From Melanopsichium pennsylvanicum (taxonomy: Eukaryota; Basidiomycota; Ustilaginomycetes; Ustilaginales): a stretch of 64,000 nt of DNA. Position 1 is the stretch's first letter, and every line of letters starts with the position of its first letter. Location of the stretch: contig OAPG01000002.1 in NCBI GenBank assembly GCA_900208305.1, forward strand, positions 1,302,001 through 1,366,000, given 5' to 3'. The notes beneath the pieces were generated by a model. The model was not told the origin of the DNA. It worked only from the letters and a program-made list of their open reading frames with translations, and did no database searches. This document shows, one piece after another, positions 20,593 through 30,888 of the stretch. Both the position numbers and the translations under genes were made by a program.

Positions 20593-23500
20593 ATGTCGCA
20601 GGTCCCAGTGGCCTCACAAGCCTCATGGTCGTCCATTAGCTTGGCCGCATTCTCGTCGGCTGCAGACGCTTCCATCACTTTGGCTTCTGCTGCTCAGTCG
20701 GTAGCGACACAAGCATCTCAACCAGCAGCCAGCACAGCAGTAGCAGCTGCTACTGCCACAGCATACGACGATGACCGCAATCCTCTCATCGCGCTGTTCG
20801 ACGGTCTATTGAGAGTTGTTCTCGCTTCGCTCAATCTCATCCGTATTCTGGCTACATTCTCCACCATCACTGTCCCAAGTTTGGTCTACACAATTCTACA
20901 CTACAGTCTCACACTTCAGCTCAACTTTCCGTCTCTCGCTTTACTCTTTCTCACTTCCTTGGTATTGGCTTTCATTTGGCTTCGCTACCGACATCTCAAC
21001 AAGTACGAACGTCTTCGCGAGGTACCTCTCACCAAGGACGAAGGCTTCAATCTCAACCCCGATGTCGCTTCAGCCGGCGGTGACCATGATCGTGGCAGCT
21101 TCCACAATTATCTCGACGACTTTCTTCAGGCCATTCGTATCTTTGGCTTCCTCGAAAAGCCCGTCTTTCACGAGCTCGCAAGGCATCTGCAAACACGTAG
21201 GCTTGTAGCTGGCGACAGCCTCTCATTGGACACCGACTTTTCTTTTTACATTGTCATCGACGGTCATGTGCAGGTCTTCGCTCCTTTGCCGTCTGCCATG
21301 GCTAGTGCGATCGGACAGGACTCTATACAAGATGAAGACGACAATGGCTACCAGCTGCTCAACGAAGTCGAAAGTGGAGGTACATTAAGCAGTCTCTTCA
21401 CCATTCTCAGCCTCTTCACAGAGGACGTCAAACTCTCCTTCGGCGACGAAGATCCGCATTTGGCCCCATCTCCTTTCGCTCCTTCCGCCATCGACCGTCA
21501 CTATCACTATAGCGCAGGTCAGTATACAGCTCGTGGCAATAGAAGCACTCCGGGCGCTGATGGCTCCACGGCACCCACATCACCCTACGCCTCAGCATTC
21601 AACCCTCCATCGCAGACCACTGCGCAGCTCCACCTGAATGCTGCTGCTCTTCGCAATGTGCCAGCCGCCATGTCCACCGAAGGTGCTGTCGAACGACTGG
21701 GACGGTCGGCTCTCCGTTCCGGTCCCAGATCGAATCACTCACGCACCGCTTCCTCTGGCACCAACTCCATGACGATACAAGATGCAGATACGAGCACCAT
21801 CATGGATCCGCACGAGAATCACGATGAGGGCGGAACTCACTCGCTCGGCCATGCGCCTGATCTCCAGATGCCGCCGGCTCAGGCTTCTGCCCCCTTTTCT
21901 CACTTTGCACCGGGCTACAATGCCTCTCCTGCAGGTATAACAATGTCAAGCCTACCAGGCTCATCACAATCCCCTTACTTTCGTGCACATGCATCTTCAA
22001 TTCAGGCTCTGCATGAAGCCAACCCTGGCGGCCCGAACACCCCTGGCTCCATTCTCAGCGCCAAAAGCAACAGCGCTCATGGTCACTTTGCTCACCCTGT
22101 CGATCCGCTTCATAGACAGGGTGCTGGCACAGTAGCTCGTGCTACCGTCGACACCACATTGGCCGTCATCCCGGCAGAGGCCTTCAAGCGTCTCACCAAG
22201 AAGTTCCCCAACGCAGCTGCCCACATCGTTCAAGTCATTCTCGCCCGTCTCTCGCGCGTCACCTTTCACACTGCGCACAAGTATCTCGGTCTGACCAAGG
22301 AGGTCATGCGCACCGAGAAGTCGATCAATGATCTCGCTTGCTTCCCTCTGCCTTCAGAGTTCTACGAAAAGGGCGGCATGGACAAGCTCCGCCACCGCTT
22401 TCATCCCAACCCCTCCTCGAATCGCGAATCGTCATCCATTTACGGCGATGACGATTACTTTCGCAACTTCCAGGATTGGACCTCTACCACTCAACGCAGC
22501 AGTACTCCCATGCCAACTGGGCGTGATACTCAAGATGGCAGTCCATCCAAGGTTCGCATCGCGGTAGACTCTGCGCTTACAGCCAGTCCGAAGCAGACTT
22601 CTAAGAAAGCTCCTCTTCGTAATCTCAACGGCAAGACCCCGTGGGGCCATCCTGATCCCCCTCTCAAGACGCCAGCCGCGCGTACGATGGTGGGTCCAGG
22701 TGATTTGCTCAGTATGGCCAGTCTCAGCGAAGATGGTTGGCACACCAGTGGCTTCGACAACCACTCGGCTCAGCCAACACCACGGGCAAAGCCACGCTCG
22801 GTGTCTAGGCTCGAGCCCTTCCACGGTCCCCTCTCGCATCCAATCGATGACTCTACCAGCAGCGCCAGCCCACGCTCCGGCGTCTTGCCAATCCCCCAAC
22901 ACAACGGCAGCAACGGCGGAGACGACCACGACGACCCCAAGGGTGAGCATTCTTTCTCTAACATTGGCCTCTCGCACTTTGATATCAGGAACGAGGTTAT
23001 GGATTGCATTGCCAAGAGTATCGGCCTTGCACAGGCCGTAGCTTCGCCTATCGCCACGAGCTACCAAGCCAGTCCTCACATCAGTGCTCAAGACTCTTTG
23101 CTGCAGCGGTCCGTCTTCAAATCTGCCTTCAGCTCGCTCAGCATGCTCGATGCTGCCATGGAGGAAGAGTCCAGCATCACCGGCACCAACAGTTCCATGG
23201 CCGGTCACGTCCCCTCCGGCTTCCACCTTTCTGACTTTGAGAACGAGGTCGAGATCAAATTTTTCCCAGCAGGGAGCACGCTCGTCAAAGCTGGAGAGAG
23301 TCGTGCTGGGCTGTTCTATGTCATCGACGGCTTTTTGGACATTTTGCTGCCTGCTGATACCAACGAGCTAGAAGAAGAAGATCGCACGCCCGGCAACAAA
23401 TTTGCAGGCAAAAGTCGCGGTGCTAGCACTACAAATGCGAGTTCAAGCCAGGAAAACTCCGGCTCGCATCGCCAGAATGGCTCGACTGCTTCTCTCCGCA

Positions 23501-26169
23501 TTAGCCGCAATGAAGCGGACGCCGACCGAACGAATGAAGGCACGACGCCATCTCTGCATCGTCCTCCCAATCGCGAAGCCTCATCCTCTTCTACTTCTTA
23601 CGGCGATCGAGGTGGATTGCGAAAACGCCCGACTGAATCGGCCAAGGTGGGCAACGCGCTGGATGGTACGGGCGGTGGTAGCGGCGACTCGCGTAAGCCG
23701 AGCGTCTCAAGCGGGACCGGCAAAACTGCATCCTATCGAAACTCGGATGCGACTGCCAGCAAGACACCGGCTGCCGCCAAGCCACCTTCTCGGCCCCCTC
23801 TGCAGCAGCCCCCTCGCAACAAGCCTGCACCGAACAAGAATGGCTACCGCACCAAGGATGGTAAACGTTCCATCTTTACTGTCAGCCGTGGCGGCATTGC
23901 TGGCTATCTCTCGAGTCTTCTCGGCACTGCAAGCTACGTCGACATTTCCGCCAAGACAGACGTCTACGTGGGTTTCTTGCCGGCACATGCACTCGAGCGC
24001 ATCATGGAGCGTCGGCCTATTGTGCTGCTGACGCTCTGCAAGCGCCTGTTGAGTTTGCTCCCTCCTCTCATTCTTCACATCGACTCTTCGCTCGACTGGC
24101 AGCAAGTCAATGCTGGGCAGGTCATCTATCGAGAAGACGATCCCTCGGATAGCTTCTTCATTGTCATCAACGGACGTCTGCGTGCCATCACGGAGAAGAG
24201 TAACGGCATCGAAGTGCACAACGAATACGGTCAAGGCGATAGCGTGGGCGAGCTGGACGTCATTACCAACTCGCGCAGACGTACGACACTGCATGCGATT
24301 CGGGACTCGGAGTTGGCCAAGATGCCGTCGACGCTGTTCAATGCAATCTCTGTGCGTCACCCGGCCATCACGATTCAAATTTCTCGTATCATCGCCCGCC
24401 GCGTGCGTGCAGAGCTCGTTAGGAGCAAGCAAGAAGGTGCTGCGCTCGGCGCACCTATCCCTGGTCTGCCTGATTTGGGCAGGAACAACCTCAACCTCAA
24501 GACGGTGGCGATCGTACCTGTGACACGCCAAGTGCCAGTAATCGACTTTGCAGCCAAACTCCAGGCTGCATTCGATGACACCATCGGTGGTCGCGCCATC
24601 TTCTTGGACCAGAGCAGCGTCATGGGCGTTCTCGGTCGTCACGCGTTCAGCCGCATGGGCAAACTCAAGCTAGCTGGATGGCTTGCGGATCTAGAGCAAA
24701 AGTATCGCATGGTGGTGTACGTCGTCGACACGCCAGTCTCATCGGCTTGGTCGCAGACATCGATCAGGCAAGCAGACTGCGTGCTCATGGTCGGGTTCGG
24801 TGATGAGCCAGCGATGGGCGAGTATGAGCGGCTGCTGCTGAGTGTCAAGACGACCGCACGCAAGGAGCTGGTTCTGTTGCATCCCGATCGAAGCGTGCCT
24901 CCCAGCTCAACTCGTGAATGGCTAAAGAACCGACCTTGGGTCCACACGCATCACCACGTCGAGATGGCTGGGTTGGCTGGATCGCATGCGGCTGCTGCCA
25001 TTTCGACAGGAGGCGATCCAAAGGCTGTGAAAGCGCTGCGTAACCTCAAACAGAAGCTAGAGACTTCGCTGCAGCGATATCGCAAGACCAAAGCTCCACT
25101 GTCTCCGTCGGGTCGACCGCACCACGCGTCCGATTTTGCGAGGTTGGCACGTCGATTGTGCGGCATGAGCATCGGCCTCGTGCTTGGAGGCGGTGGAGCG
25201 CGTGGATGCGCGCATTTGGGTGTGATTCGTGCGCTTGAAGAGCGAGGTATTCCGATCGACATGGTAGGCGGTACATCGATTGGCTCGCTTGTGGGTGGAC
25301 TGTATGCGCGAGAAGCCGAGATGGTGTCCACCTTTGGTCGAGCGAAACGTTTCGCTGGCCGGATGGCATCCCTGTGGCGTTTCGCTTCCGATCTCACCTA
25401 CCCCGTGGTCTCCTACACCACTGGCCACGAGTTCAACCGGGGAGTTTTCAAAGCGATTCAAGAAACGCACATTGAAGACATGTGGATTCCCTTCTTTTGC
25501 AATACGACCAACATCACTTGGAGTCGCATGGAGGTCCACACGAGTGGCTACGCTTGGAGGTACATCCGTGGTTCCATGACACTTGCCGGTCTCATCCCAC
25601 CTCTTGTCGATGACGGAAACATGCTGGTCGATGGAGGTTATGTGGATAATCTGCCCGTCACCGTGATGCTGGCAATGGGTGCACGATCCGTGTTTGCTGT
25701 AGATGTGGGCGCGATCGATGATACGAGTCCGCGAGCGTATGGAGATACCCTGTCGGGCTGGTGGGTGTTGCTCAACCGCTGGAATCCTTGGTCGGACGCA
25801 GGCAAGATCCCGTCGATCCCCGACATCCAAGGAAGATTGACATACGTCAGTTCGGTGAAAACGCTGGAAGAGGCGAAGAAGGTGAAAGGATGCTTCTATA
25901 TGAGGATGCCAGTGGAAGAGTTTGGTACGCTGGCCTTTGGAAAATTTGACATGATTTACGAAAAGGGATACAAAGCTGCAGTCGATTTGCTCGATGGCTG
26001 GGATGCCGAAGGGAAGCTGCCAAGTGGTACAGAGCGGGAAGAGTCTGAGGGTGATGATGAGGAGAGTGAGTACGAGCAATACTTGGATGAAGTCGGAAGT
26101 GTTAGGCGAAAGAGAAGGAGACGAGCCAGGAGAAGGGCAGGGATTAGCGCCAGACGCAATTCTATCTAG
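20593..26169 (+). CDS. NTE1: Lysophospholipase NTE1 (neuropathy target esterase type)
   Basis: A 1858-residue ER-membrane enzyme that deacylates phosphatidylcholine to glycerophosphocholine. The first in-frame ATG is at 20593. Two to three hydrophobic segments lie at about 65-140. Cyclic-nucleotide-binding-like domains occur near 186-235, 889-930 and 1170-1225 (for example VIYREDDPSDSFFIVINGRL), the first two split by long Ser/Asn-rich disordered insertions. The C-terminal patatin domain shows the oxyanion motif GGGGARG near 1531, the nucleophile motif GTSIG near 1560 and the Asp of the catalytic dyad in DGG near 1679. All catalytic residues are present. The extreme C-terminus is acidic then very Arg-rich. 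No intron is needed. Length is at the upper end for fungal NTE1. Confidence 0.96.
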   Translation: MSQVPVASQASWSSISLAAFSSAADASITLASAAQSVATQASQPAASTAVAAATATAYDDDRNPLIALFDGLLRVVLASLNLIRILATFSTITVPSLVYTILHYSLTLQLNFPSLALLFLTSLVLAFIWLRYRHLNKYERLREVPLTKDEGFNLNPDVASAGGDHDRGSFHNYLDDFLQAIRIFGFLEKPVFHELARHLQTRRLVAGDSLSLDTDFSFYIVIDGHVQVFAPLPSAMASAIGQDSIQDEDDNGYQLLNEVESGGTLSSLFTILSLFTEDVKLSFGDEDPHLAPSPFAPSAIDRHYHYSAGQYTARGNRSTPGADGSTAPTSPYASAFNPPSQTTAQLHLNAAALRNVPAAMSTEGAVERLGRSALRSGPRSNHSRTASSGTNSMTIQDADTSTIMDPHENHDEGGTHSLGHAPDLQMPPAQASAPFSHFAPGYNASPAGITMSSLPGSSQSPYFRAHASSIQALHEANPGGPNTPGSILSAKSNSAHGHFAHPVDPLHRQGAGTVARATVDTTLAVIPAEAFKRLTKKFPNAAAHIVQVILARLSRVTFHTAHKYLGLTKEVMRTEKSINDLACFPLPSEFYEKGGMDKLRHRFHPNPSSNRESSSIYGDDDYFRNFQDWTSTTQRSSTPMPTGRDTQDGSPSKVRIAVDSALTASPKQTSKKAPLRNLNGKTPWGHPDPPLKTPAARTMVGPGDLLSMASLSEDGWHTSGFDNHSAQPTPRAKPRSVSRLEPFHGPLSHPIDDSTSSASPRSGVLPIPQHNGSNGGDDHDDPKGEHSFSNIGLSHFDIRNEVMDCIAKSIGLAQAVASPIATSYQASPHISAQDSLLQRSVFKSAFSSLSMLDAAMEEESSITGTNSSMAGHVPSGFHLSDFENEVEIKFFPAGSTLVKAGESRAGLFYVIDGFLDILLPADTNELEEEDRTPGNKFAGKSRGASTTNASSSQENSGSHRQNGSTASLRISRNEADADRTNEGTTPSLHRPPNREASSSSTSYGDRGGLRKRPTESAKVGNALDGTGGGSGDSRKPSVSSGTGKTASYRNSDATASKTPAAAKPPSRPPLQQPPRNKPAPNKNGYRTKDGKRSIFTVSRGGIAGYLSSLLGTASYVDISAKTDVYVGFLPAHALERIMERRPIVLLTLCKRLLSLLPPLILHIDSSLDWQQVNAGQVIYREDDPSDSFFIVINGRLRAITEKSNGIEVHNEYGQGDSVGELDVITNSRRRTTLHAIRDSELAKMPSTLFNAISVRHPAITIQISRIIARRVRAELVRSKQEGAALGAPIPGLPDLGRNNLNLKTVAIVPVTRQVPVIDFAAKLQAAFDDTIGGRAIFLDQSSVMGVLGRHAFSRMGKLKLAGWLADLEQKYRMVVYVVDTPVSSAWSQTSIRQADCVLMVGFGDEPAMGEYERLLLSVKTTARKELVLLHPDRSVPPSSTREWLKNRPWVHTHHHVEMAGLAGSHAAAAISTGGDPKAVKALRNLKQKLETSLQRYRKTKAPLSPSGRPHHASDFARLARRLCGMSIGLVLGGGGARGCAHLGVIRALEERGIPIDMVGGTSIGSLVGGLYAREAEMVSTFGRAKRFAGRMASLWRFASDLTYPVVSYTTGHEFNRGVFKAIQETHIEDMWIPFFCNTTNITWSRMEVHTSGYAWRYIRGSMTLAGLIPPLVDDGNMLVDGGYVDNLPVTVMLAMGARSVFAVDVGAIDDTSPRAYGDTLSGWWVLLNRWNPWSDAGKIPSIPDIQGRLTYVSSVKTLEEAKKVKGCFYMRMPVEEFGTLAFGKFDMIYEKGYKAAVDLLDGWDAEGKLPSGTEREESEGDDEESEYEQYLDEVGSVRRKRRRRARRRAGISARRNSI

Positions 26170-27017
26170 ATTTCAGACTGTTGTTGTTTGCCATCAAACA
26201 TGCACTTTTCAATTAAAGCTCAATATACAGTCATGGTATTTGTTGTGTTTTGCTGATACAGTTCATTATCTTGTCTGCATGATAGCCAAGCTCATGTTGA
26301 GCGGCATGTTTGGAATGGTGCTAACTAACCTCATTTACTGTATTCCGGGTCACTACTTTATTCAAGGATTTTTGTTTTCCGTTTCATCTTTCTGAGAAAG
26401 CAAATTCCAGACCATCGGGGATCTGGTCAGTAGTCTTGCAGATTTAGAGGTGCAGCTTCAGAATCTGACACGTCGATGCGGCGGAACACAGCCCAACCCT
26501 TCAAAGGTCATCAAAGAGATTGTGAGCGTTCCAGTGCCGAATTTTCAAGTCAGACAAAGCAAGGGTCTAAGCGAAACAGAGAGTCTGTCGACAGGTAAGG
26601 CACACGGTGATCCGTGCCATGAGCGTTGGTTGGTCTGTGTGCCAAGCTTAGGCTTTCTCGTTGGCTCGTACAGTAAATTACAGTACACTTGCACTCTCCA
26701 ACAAGAGGTCGTTTACACAGATCTGCACAGCTTCTCCTTCTCATGCTTTACTTCTCCCCACAATTCCAAGAAGCATATAGTTGACGACTGGTCACTGCTT
26801 TCCCTCAACCATCTTTTCCCGGCCCGCTCAAACAGCGTTGGCTTTCCGACGAGCAACGAAAATCGAAACGGCGCGCAATAGAATGAAGGTTGCAAGACCA
26901 TCGACGTCGTACTAGCACTGCACTTGCGTACACCTTGTCACATCGTCAACAGAAGGCAGGCCGAGCAAGTTAGAAGACAGTAGCACCGCTTCCCATCACA
27001 CTCGATCGTCACTCAAG
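26170..27017. other. Intergenic region between NTE1 and ALG5
   Basis: About 850 bases. It contains three TACTGTA/TACAGTA elements (26336, 26669 and 26679); the last two form a direct repeat 10 bases apart. No coding signal is seen. Confidence 0.6.
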
Positions 27018-28478
27018 ATGGGCGCCGCATGCTGCGCAGGAGCAGCGATGGTAGGCTCGGCTCCACCCACGACTCTCCTCGATGGTACAATATACTCGTT
27101 TCTTTCCGCGATACCTATTGCTCTATATCACTATTACCCGCAGATCACAATCGTTCTGGCTACATTGTTGGTGCTGGGCGCATCGAGCTTCTACCTCGTC
27201 CTAATCCTGCTCACTCCCGAGCAAAAGCAGAGCTCGCCCTCGGAGCTGACATTCCTGTCTACGGAGTCGAAAGAGCCCCAGATGCTGCCAAAATTGCTGG
27301 ATGAAGAGGACAAGGAGGGATTGAATGGGGCAGTGCAGCTCAGTGTTGTTGTGCCGGCGTATAACGAAAAGGAGAGGCTACCGGTAATGCTTAAAGAGAC
27401 GATTGAGTTTCTCGAGTCGCTCAAAAAGCAGAAGCGAAGTCTGGTGCAGGGTTTGGAGCGTGGCTCTAGCCCGAACGGCAAAGCCAATGGCGTCCTCAAT
27501 GGATCCACTGCACGGCCCAACTCGATTACCACCTCGGTCCACAGCGCCCTTCATCAGCCTCTCACATCCTACGAAATCTTGATTGTCGACGATGGCTCCC
27601 GCGACAACACCCACCAAATCGCGCTTGATTTTGCCGAGGAACATGATACACCTTCAGTGCGGGTGATCCGGCTTGTCAAGAATCGCGGCAAGGGAGGTGC
27701 AGTACGACATGGAGTGTTGCACTCCCGCGGATCCCTCATTCTCTTTGCCGATGCTGATGGAGCCACTTGCTTCGCAGATCTTACTCAGCTCTGCGAAACG
27801 CTCTCGGCCGTTGTCACCGCCAAAGGTCACGGTGTTGCCGTCGGCAGTCGCGCACATATGGTCAAGAGTGATGCCGTGGTCAAAAGAAGCTTCATCCGAA
27901 ACTTGCTCATGCATGGATTCCACCTTTTCCTCACCCTGCTACTCCGCCCACCCACTCTTGGAGGACTGTTGAGGAAGCTAACCGGGCGAAATGGCAAGCA
28001 GAAGGGGCCAAGTGGGGCCAAATGTGGTTTCAAGAGGGTAGCATTACCAATCCAGCCAGAGATCAAAGACACTCAGTGTGGGTTTAAGCTCTTCACCCGA
28101 CCAACTGCACGTTTGGTATTCCCTACCAGCCATATCGACGGATGGATCTTTGATGTTGAACTTCTCATGCTCGCTCAAACTTCTTCCCAACTCGCACTTG
28201 AATCCATTCTACCCGCTTCTGCTCCTTCTACACCTTGCCTTGCATCCACCTCTGATTTGGGGAATGACAATTACAATCAATCACAACTACCGGAAAAATC
28301 ATTGGAGAGGTTGAAAGGTTTACCTATCCCAATAGCCGAAGTGGCAGTGCACTGGCAAGAGATTGGGGGAAGCAAGATCGATTTGGTCAAAGATAGCATT
28401 CGTATGGCATTGGATTTGATCGTTATTAGGGCCAACTATGGTTTGACAAGGTGGGAAAAACCTCCTCCGGCTCTCTAG
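27018..28478 (+). CDS. ALG5: Dolichyl-phosphate beta-glucosyltransferase ALG5
   Basis: A 486-residue ER-membrane GT2-family enzyme. It transfers glucose from UDP-glucose to dolichyl phosphate, supplying the glucose donor for N-glycan precursor synthesis. A hydrophobic N-terminal anchor lies at about 25-65. The catalytic domain starts at LSVVVPAYNE near 108 and continues through ILIVDDGSRDNT near 188 and the DxD-like ADADGATCF near 243; DTQCGFKLFTR near 353 is also characteristic. Ser/Asn-rich insertions lie between the first two motifs and near the C-terminus (about 395-430), so the protein is longer than the usual 330 or so residues. The ATG at 27018 is the first in frame. The gene converges on the bleomycin hydrolase gene. 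Confidence 0.93.
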   Translation: MGAACCAGAAMVGSAPPTTLLDGTIYSFLSAIPIALYHYYPQITIVLATLLVLGASSFYLVLILLTPEQKQSSPSELTFLSTESKEPQMLPKLLDEEDKEGLNGAVQLSVVVPAYNEKERLPVMLKETIEFLESLKKQKRSLVQGLERGSSPNGKANGVLNGSTARPNSITTSVHSALHQPLTSYEILIVDDGSRDNTHQIALDFAEEHDTPSVRVIRLVKNRGKGGAVRHGVLHSRGSLILFADADGATCFADLTQLCETLSAVVTAKGHGVAVGSRAHMVKSDAVVKRSFIRNLLMHGFHLFLTLLLRPPTLGGLLRKLTGRNGKQKGPSGAKCGFKRVALPIQPEIKDTQCGFKLFTRPTARLVFPTSHIDGWIFDVELLMLAQTSSQLALESILPASAPSTPCLASTSDLGNDNYNQSQLPEKSLERLKGLPIPIAEVAVHWQEIGGSKIDLVKDSIRMALDLIVIRANYGLTRWEKPPPAL

Positions 28479-28782
28479 TTGAAAAAAATATATATGTAAG
28501 TTGTCGTTTCTCTTGATGATCAGAACAAACATTCAAACTTGCCGCAGAGCAGAATGGTGAAATTTTGTAAAGCTTGTGAATCGCATGTCGATCAAAAGTC
28601 TTGCACGAATTCGCTTGAATCGATGACACGAATAAAATTCGAGGCAATTATCACGTGCATACACCTTTCTCAAACCCATGCAGAAACCATCTCAATATAT
28701 ATATTGTAGATTGCAAACCGTAGCACGAAAAAAAAAAAAATAACAAAAAAGGAAACAGATTCAACGAAGAAGTAACTATGAT
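28479..28782. other. Convergent 3' region between ALG5 and bleomycin hydrolase
   Basis: About 300 bases, AT-rich, with short TATATA stretches and an A run near 28728-28740. Nothing coding is seen. Confidence 0.6.
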
Positions 28783-30441
28783 CTAGGCAAGGGCACCAAG
28801 CGGATCGTAAGGAGGCAATCTGATCGTGTCCTGATCAATACCGTTCTCAAAAAGTGCCCACAAATGCTTAGGAATAAATTTTTGATCAACCACGATCTGA
28901 TAGTTGAACTCTTCAAACCATTTATCGCTCATAACCATGAATCCTTTGTCATTTCCAACACCATCTGTACCCCACGAATTCTCCACTCTGTACCTCTTAA
29001 CTTTGCCTGTCTTTTCATCAATGTGAACAGCGGTAATAACCATGGCATGCGTCATGGAACTTTCACCCAATTCGATACGTTGAGCCTTAGTGAGACCAAG
29101 CGAGATGTTGAACGCTTCCTCGTATCCAAACAAGTCTGGATCCATAATTCCGCTGGTTTTATCGGTGAATTCCGAGACATCAGAGCCAAAGAAGACTGGG
29201 AAACCCGCTTTGATCGAGTTCACGACGGCAGTCCTCATGATAGCCACGGTTGTGTTAACATAGCTAATGGGTGTGCCTTCCCAAACATTGCCGAGGCGTT
29301 CAACGGTGATCAATCGGTCGGCTGGGTGACGAGGATCGTGGATGAGCGAGCAGCGAGTCTTGTGGTCAAAACTGCCACAGTAGCCGCTAAGGAACTTGCG
29401 AGGTGTCGACTTGATTGATACAAACTTGCCGTCCCTGTTACGATAGTTGTATGTAAACTCGTCATCAGGTTGAGGAGGGGTGCCAAGAGAGATGACGAGC
29501 ATGCGGTACACTTCCTCCATCTGCTCATCTTTGCGTACGCGCTGTGCGTGTCGGACAGCGTGGGTCATCTCTGCGGAGCTAATGGATCTGTGTTCCTGGT
29601 GGGCAAGCAAGCCAAGCTTTCGTTCCACGTCCTTTTTGATCTGCCTGAGCTCGAGCGTGTACTCGCGCAACTTGACGGTGACGAGCCAGTTGATCTGGTT
29701 CGAGTAGCTCGAGTTGTAGCTCTCGGGGAAGACGGATTTGGGCACAACACCGTACTTTTCGAGTAGGTTGGCCACCATGTCCCACTGACCACCATCGTTG
29801 GTGGGTGCAGTCTTAAGAAAGCCCACCACACGCTGGTCGAGAGCCTCGTCAGCAAGCTCGATCATATTTTCAAGGAAGTAGTTGGACTTTTCTAGCTTGT
29901 CCCAGAAGCTTAGATAGCTTTGGGAAAGCTCAAACTCATTCAGCTCGAGCACCTTGGCTGCTTGGTGACGGATGACGTTGCAGGTAGCAAAGAGCCAGCA
30001 GCGACCCGAGTTCTTCTGGTTAACGACGGGCTTCACCTTGTATGGAATTGCGTGCGAAAAGATGTGTTCACAAGACACCTCTACCTCGCGCTTGTGAAGG
30101 CTTGCGGCGATTGCGGCGTTGTGCAAAGTCATCTGCGCCAGGCGAGCAGATTGAGTGGAAAGGGCGGATGCTTGCCAGTCGGGGATGGACTTGAGCGAGA
30201 TACCGGGCGAACGCTCGGTAGTCTTGGTAGACGAGGATGCAGAGGCGCCGAATCGCTGGAGCGTCTCGGCCTGAATCCGGGCGAGGCGGTCGGCGGCATG
30301 ATGGTTGATGATACTGGAGCTTTGGGCAGTTGCACGAGAGGAGTCGACGCCGACGGTGTACTTGGCCTTCTCGCTCATCGACTCGGTGGATGACGAGGAC
30401 GAGTAGGTGCCGGCGACGGGCTTGGACGCAGAGGATCCCAT
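28783..30441 (-). CDS. BLH1: Bleomycin hydrolase / cysteine aminopeptidase (peptidase C1B)
   Basis: A 552-residue papain-fold protease, usually a homohexamer with aminopeptidase activity. The first in-frame ATG is at 30441, giving an N-terminus MGSSASKP. Catalytic residues are visible: the Gln and Cys in NQKNSGRCWLFA (about 155-166), the His in THAMVITAVH (about 464-473) and the Asn in ENSWG (about 484-488). The chain ends in DPLGALA, matching the conserved tail that lies in the active-site cleft of the family. The Gly2/Ser6 pattern at the start fits an N-myristoylation signal. An Ala/Ser-rich linker of about 80 residues precedes the enzyme domain. The 3' part uses more A/T-ending codons than the 5' part. 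Confidence 0.94.
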   Translation of the reverse strand: MGSSASKPVAGTYSSSSSTESMSEKAKYTVGVDSSRATAQSSSIINHHAADRLARIQAETLQRFGASASSSTKTTERSPGISLKSIPDWQASALSTQSARLAQMTLHNAAIAASLHKREVEVSCEHIFSHAIPYKVKPVVNQKNSGRCWLFATCNVIRHQAAKVLELNEFELSQSYLSFWDKLEKSNYFLENMIELADEALDQRVVGFLKTAPTNDGGQWDMVANLLEKYGVVPKSVFPESYNSSYSNQINWLVTVKLREYTLELRQIKKDVERKLGLLAHQEHRSISSAEMTHAVRHAQRVRKDEQMEEVYRMLVISLGTPPQPDDEFTYNYRNRDGKFVSIKSTPRKFLSGYCGSFDHKTRCSLIHDPRHPADRLITVERLGNVWEGTPISYVNTTVAIMRTAVVNSIKAGFPVFFGSDVSEFTDKTSGIMDPDLFGYEEAFNISLGLTKAQRIELGESSMTHAMVITAVHIDEKTGKVKRYRVENSWGTDGVGNDKGFMVMSDKWFEEFNYQIVVDQKFIPKHLWALFENGIDQDTIRLPPYDPLGALA

Positions 30442-30854
30442 GATAGCGTGTTGTGAGTGCGTGTGTTTGAGGAAAGGATGATGTGTTCTAGGGTAGGCAG
30501 AGTCGACTAGAGAAGAAGACCAAGGGGTTCGAGCTGTGGGCGCGCAGTCGGCGGTCAAGATAGTTTACAGAGGCTATTTATTATATGTACTCAAGGTAGA
30601 AAGTTTGCTCACTTTCACGAAATGGCTCAGCTTACTGTATCGCCCCTTGGATGCCCAGCTACGGAGCGAACGGTTCACATCTCATGAGACAAGCCAGCTG
30701 ATGCGGTTGGGCGCAGCACAATACTCAGTTATTTGGACTTGAAACTGTTGACCAAAGCGGAGGGGTAAAGGAGCGTGTGATATGCAAGCTACATGGACAA
30801 CGCGACCGCCAAAGCGACGGCAACCTGTCGGTCAAATCCTCACCGAAGTGCACT

Positions 30855-30888
30855 TTAGCACCAGGGCTCACTTAGCACCAGGGCTCAC
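30855..30888. repeat. 17-bp perfect tandem duplication
   Basis: Two adjacent identical copies of TTAGCACCAGGGCTCAC. It lies about 410 bases upstream of the bleomycin hydrolase start. Confidence 0.9.

Noticed and set aside
22432..23226. 264-residue minus-strand open frame
   Set aside because: Antisense to NTE1, with no recognisable features.
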